This document shows positions 21,157 to 21,264 of a stretch of 21,264 nt of DNA, in pieces (within the stretch, counting starts at the first letter, position 1; every line of letters begins with the position of its first letter). The notes under the pieces were generated by a model. It saw nothing but the letters and a program-made list of their open reading frames with translations. It had not been told where the DNA came from and searched no databases. Position numbers and translations under genes: made by a program. The stretch lies in IMG/VR virus record IMGVR_UViG_3300034198_021293, positions 1 to 21,264 of that record. One strand, 5' to 3'. The DNA comes from a virus.

Positions 21157-21264
21157 TTACACCGTTAGAAGGCTTCTAGTAAATTTCACGGTCGTAGTAG
21201 AATTAGCAGGAGTGACTAACAATCTTAAATTGCCAGAATTAATATCAGCAGTTATAGAAGCAAG
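21157..21264 (-). CDS. C-terminal end of a virion structural protein (partial)
   Basis: A minus-strand frame is open from the window edge to TAA at 21159-21157 and gives 35 residues: LASITADINSGNLRLLVTPA then NSTTTVKFTRSLLTV. The ending with LxxLVTPxxxxTTVKFxRxLL resembles C-termini of structural proteins beside the baseplate genes in T4-like marine phages, as I recall. The tight 2-nt spacing to the next gene shows one transcription unit. The rest of the gene lies beyond the window. Confidence 0.6.
   Translation of the reverse strand, partial: LASITADINSGNLRLLVTPANSTTTVKFTRSLLTV

Overview
The window looks like a piece of an AT-rich, T4-like contractile-tailed phage (myovirus) of the marine type, related to T4-like cyanophages and pelagiphages. 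Three lines of evidence support this. Genes for the T4 neck and tail-completion proteins gp13, gp14 and gp15 appear in the T4 order. T4-type late-promoter octamers (TATAAATA) lie in front of several genes. A long run of fibre-like, Asn/Ser/Thr/Gly-rich structural genes occupies the position where T4 has its baseplate, short-fibre and whisker genes (9-12, wac). The host cannot be named from this window; cyanobacteria or SAR11-like bacteria would fit. All genes but one are on the minus strand, so transcription runs from high to low coordinates.

Layout in transcription order. 21264-20250: the end of one structural gene, then two small structural or baseplate-associated genes. 20199-10342: the fibre block. 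It holds a 705-aa repeat-rich fibre, a 71-aa coiled-coil protein, a 1506-aa giant fibre, a 735-aa protein with three LamG-like lectin domains and a 233-aa structural protein. 10341-9991: a lone plus-strand cupin gene with its own sigma70-type promoter. 9884-6206: two paralogous fibre proteins and a 488-aa protein made of Tyr-Asn/Pro repeats around a DUF4214-like segment. 6177-2590: an enzyme cassette with a 2OG-Fe(II) (PKHD-type) hydroxylase, two paralogous proteins of unknown function, and a GT60-type (Skp1-hydroxyproline GlcNAc-transferase family) glycosyltransferase fused to a SAM methyltransferase. 2570-1: gene 13, a GIY-YIG homing endonuclease, gene 14 and the start of gene 15.

The most notable idea is that the hydroxylase and the GT60 enzyme could act in sequence, as prolyl hydroxylation followed by GlcNAc transfer does in the eukaryotic Skp1 pathway. 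They may decorate a virion fibre, and the Pro/Tyr/Asn-repeat protein encoded directly upstream is the obvious candidate substrate. This is inference from family membership and gene order. A second notable point is that gene 14 appears to start at an ATC codon behind a perfect Shine-Dalgarno sequence, immediately downstream of the homing endonuclease gene.

No tRNA, rRNA, CRISPR array, insertion sequence or origin was recognised, and no stretch above 300 bases lacks a gene.
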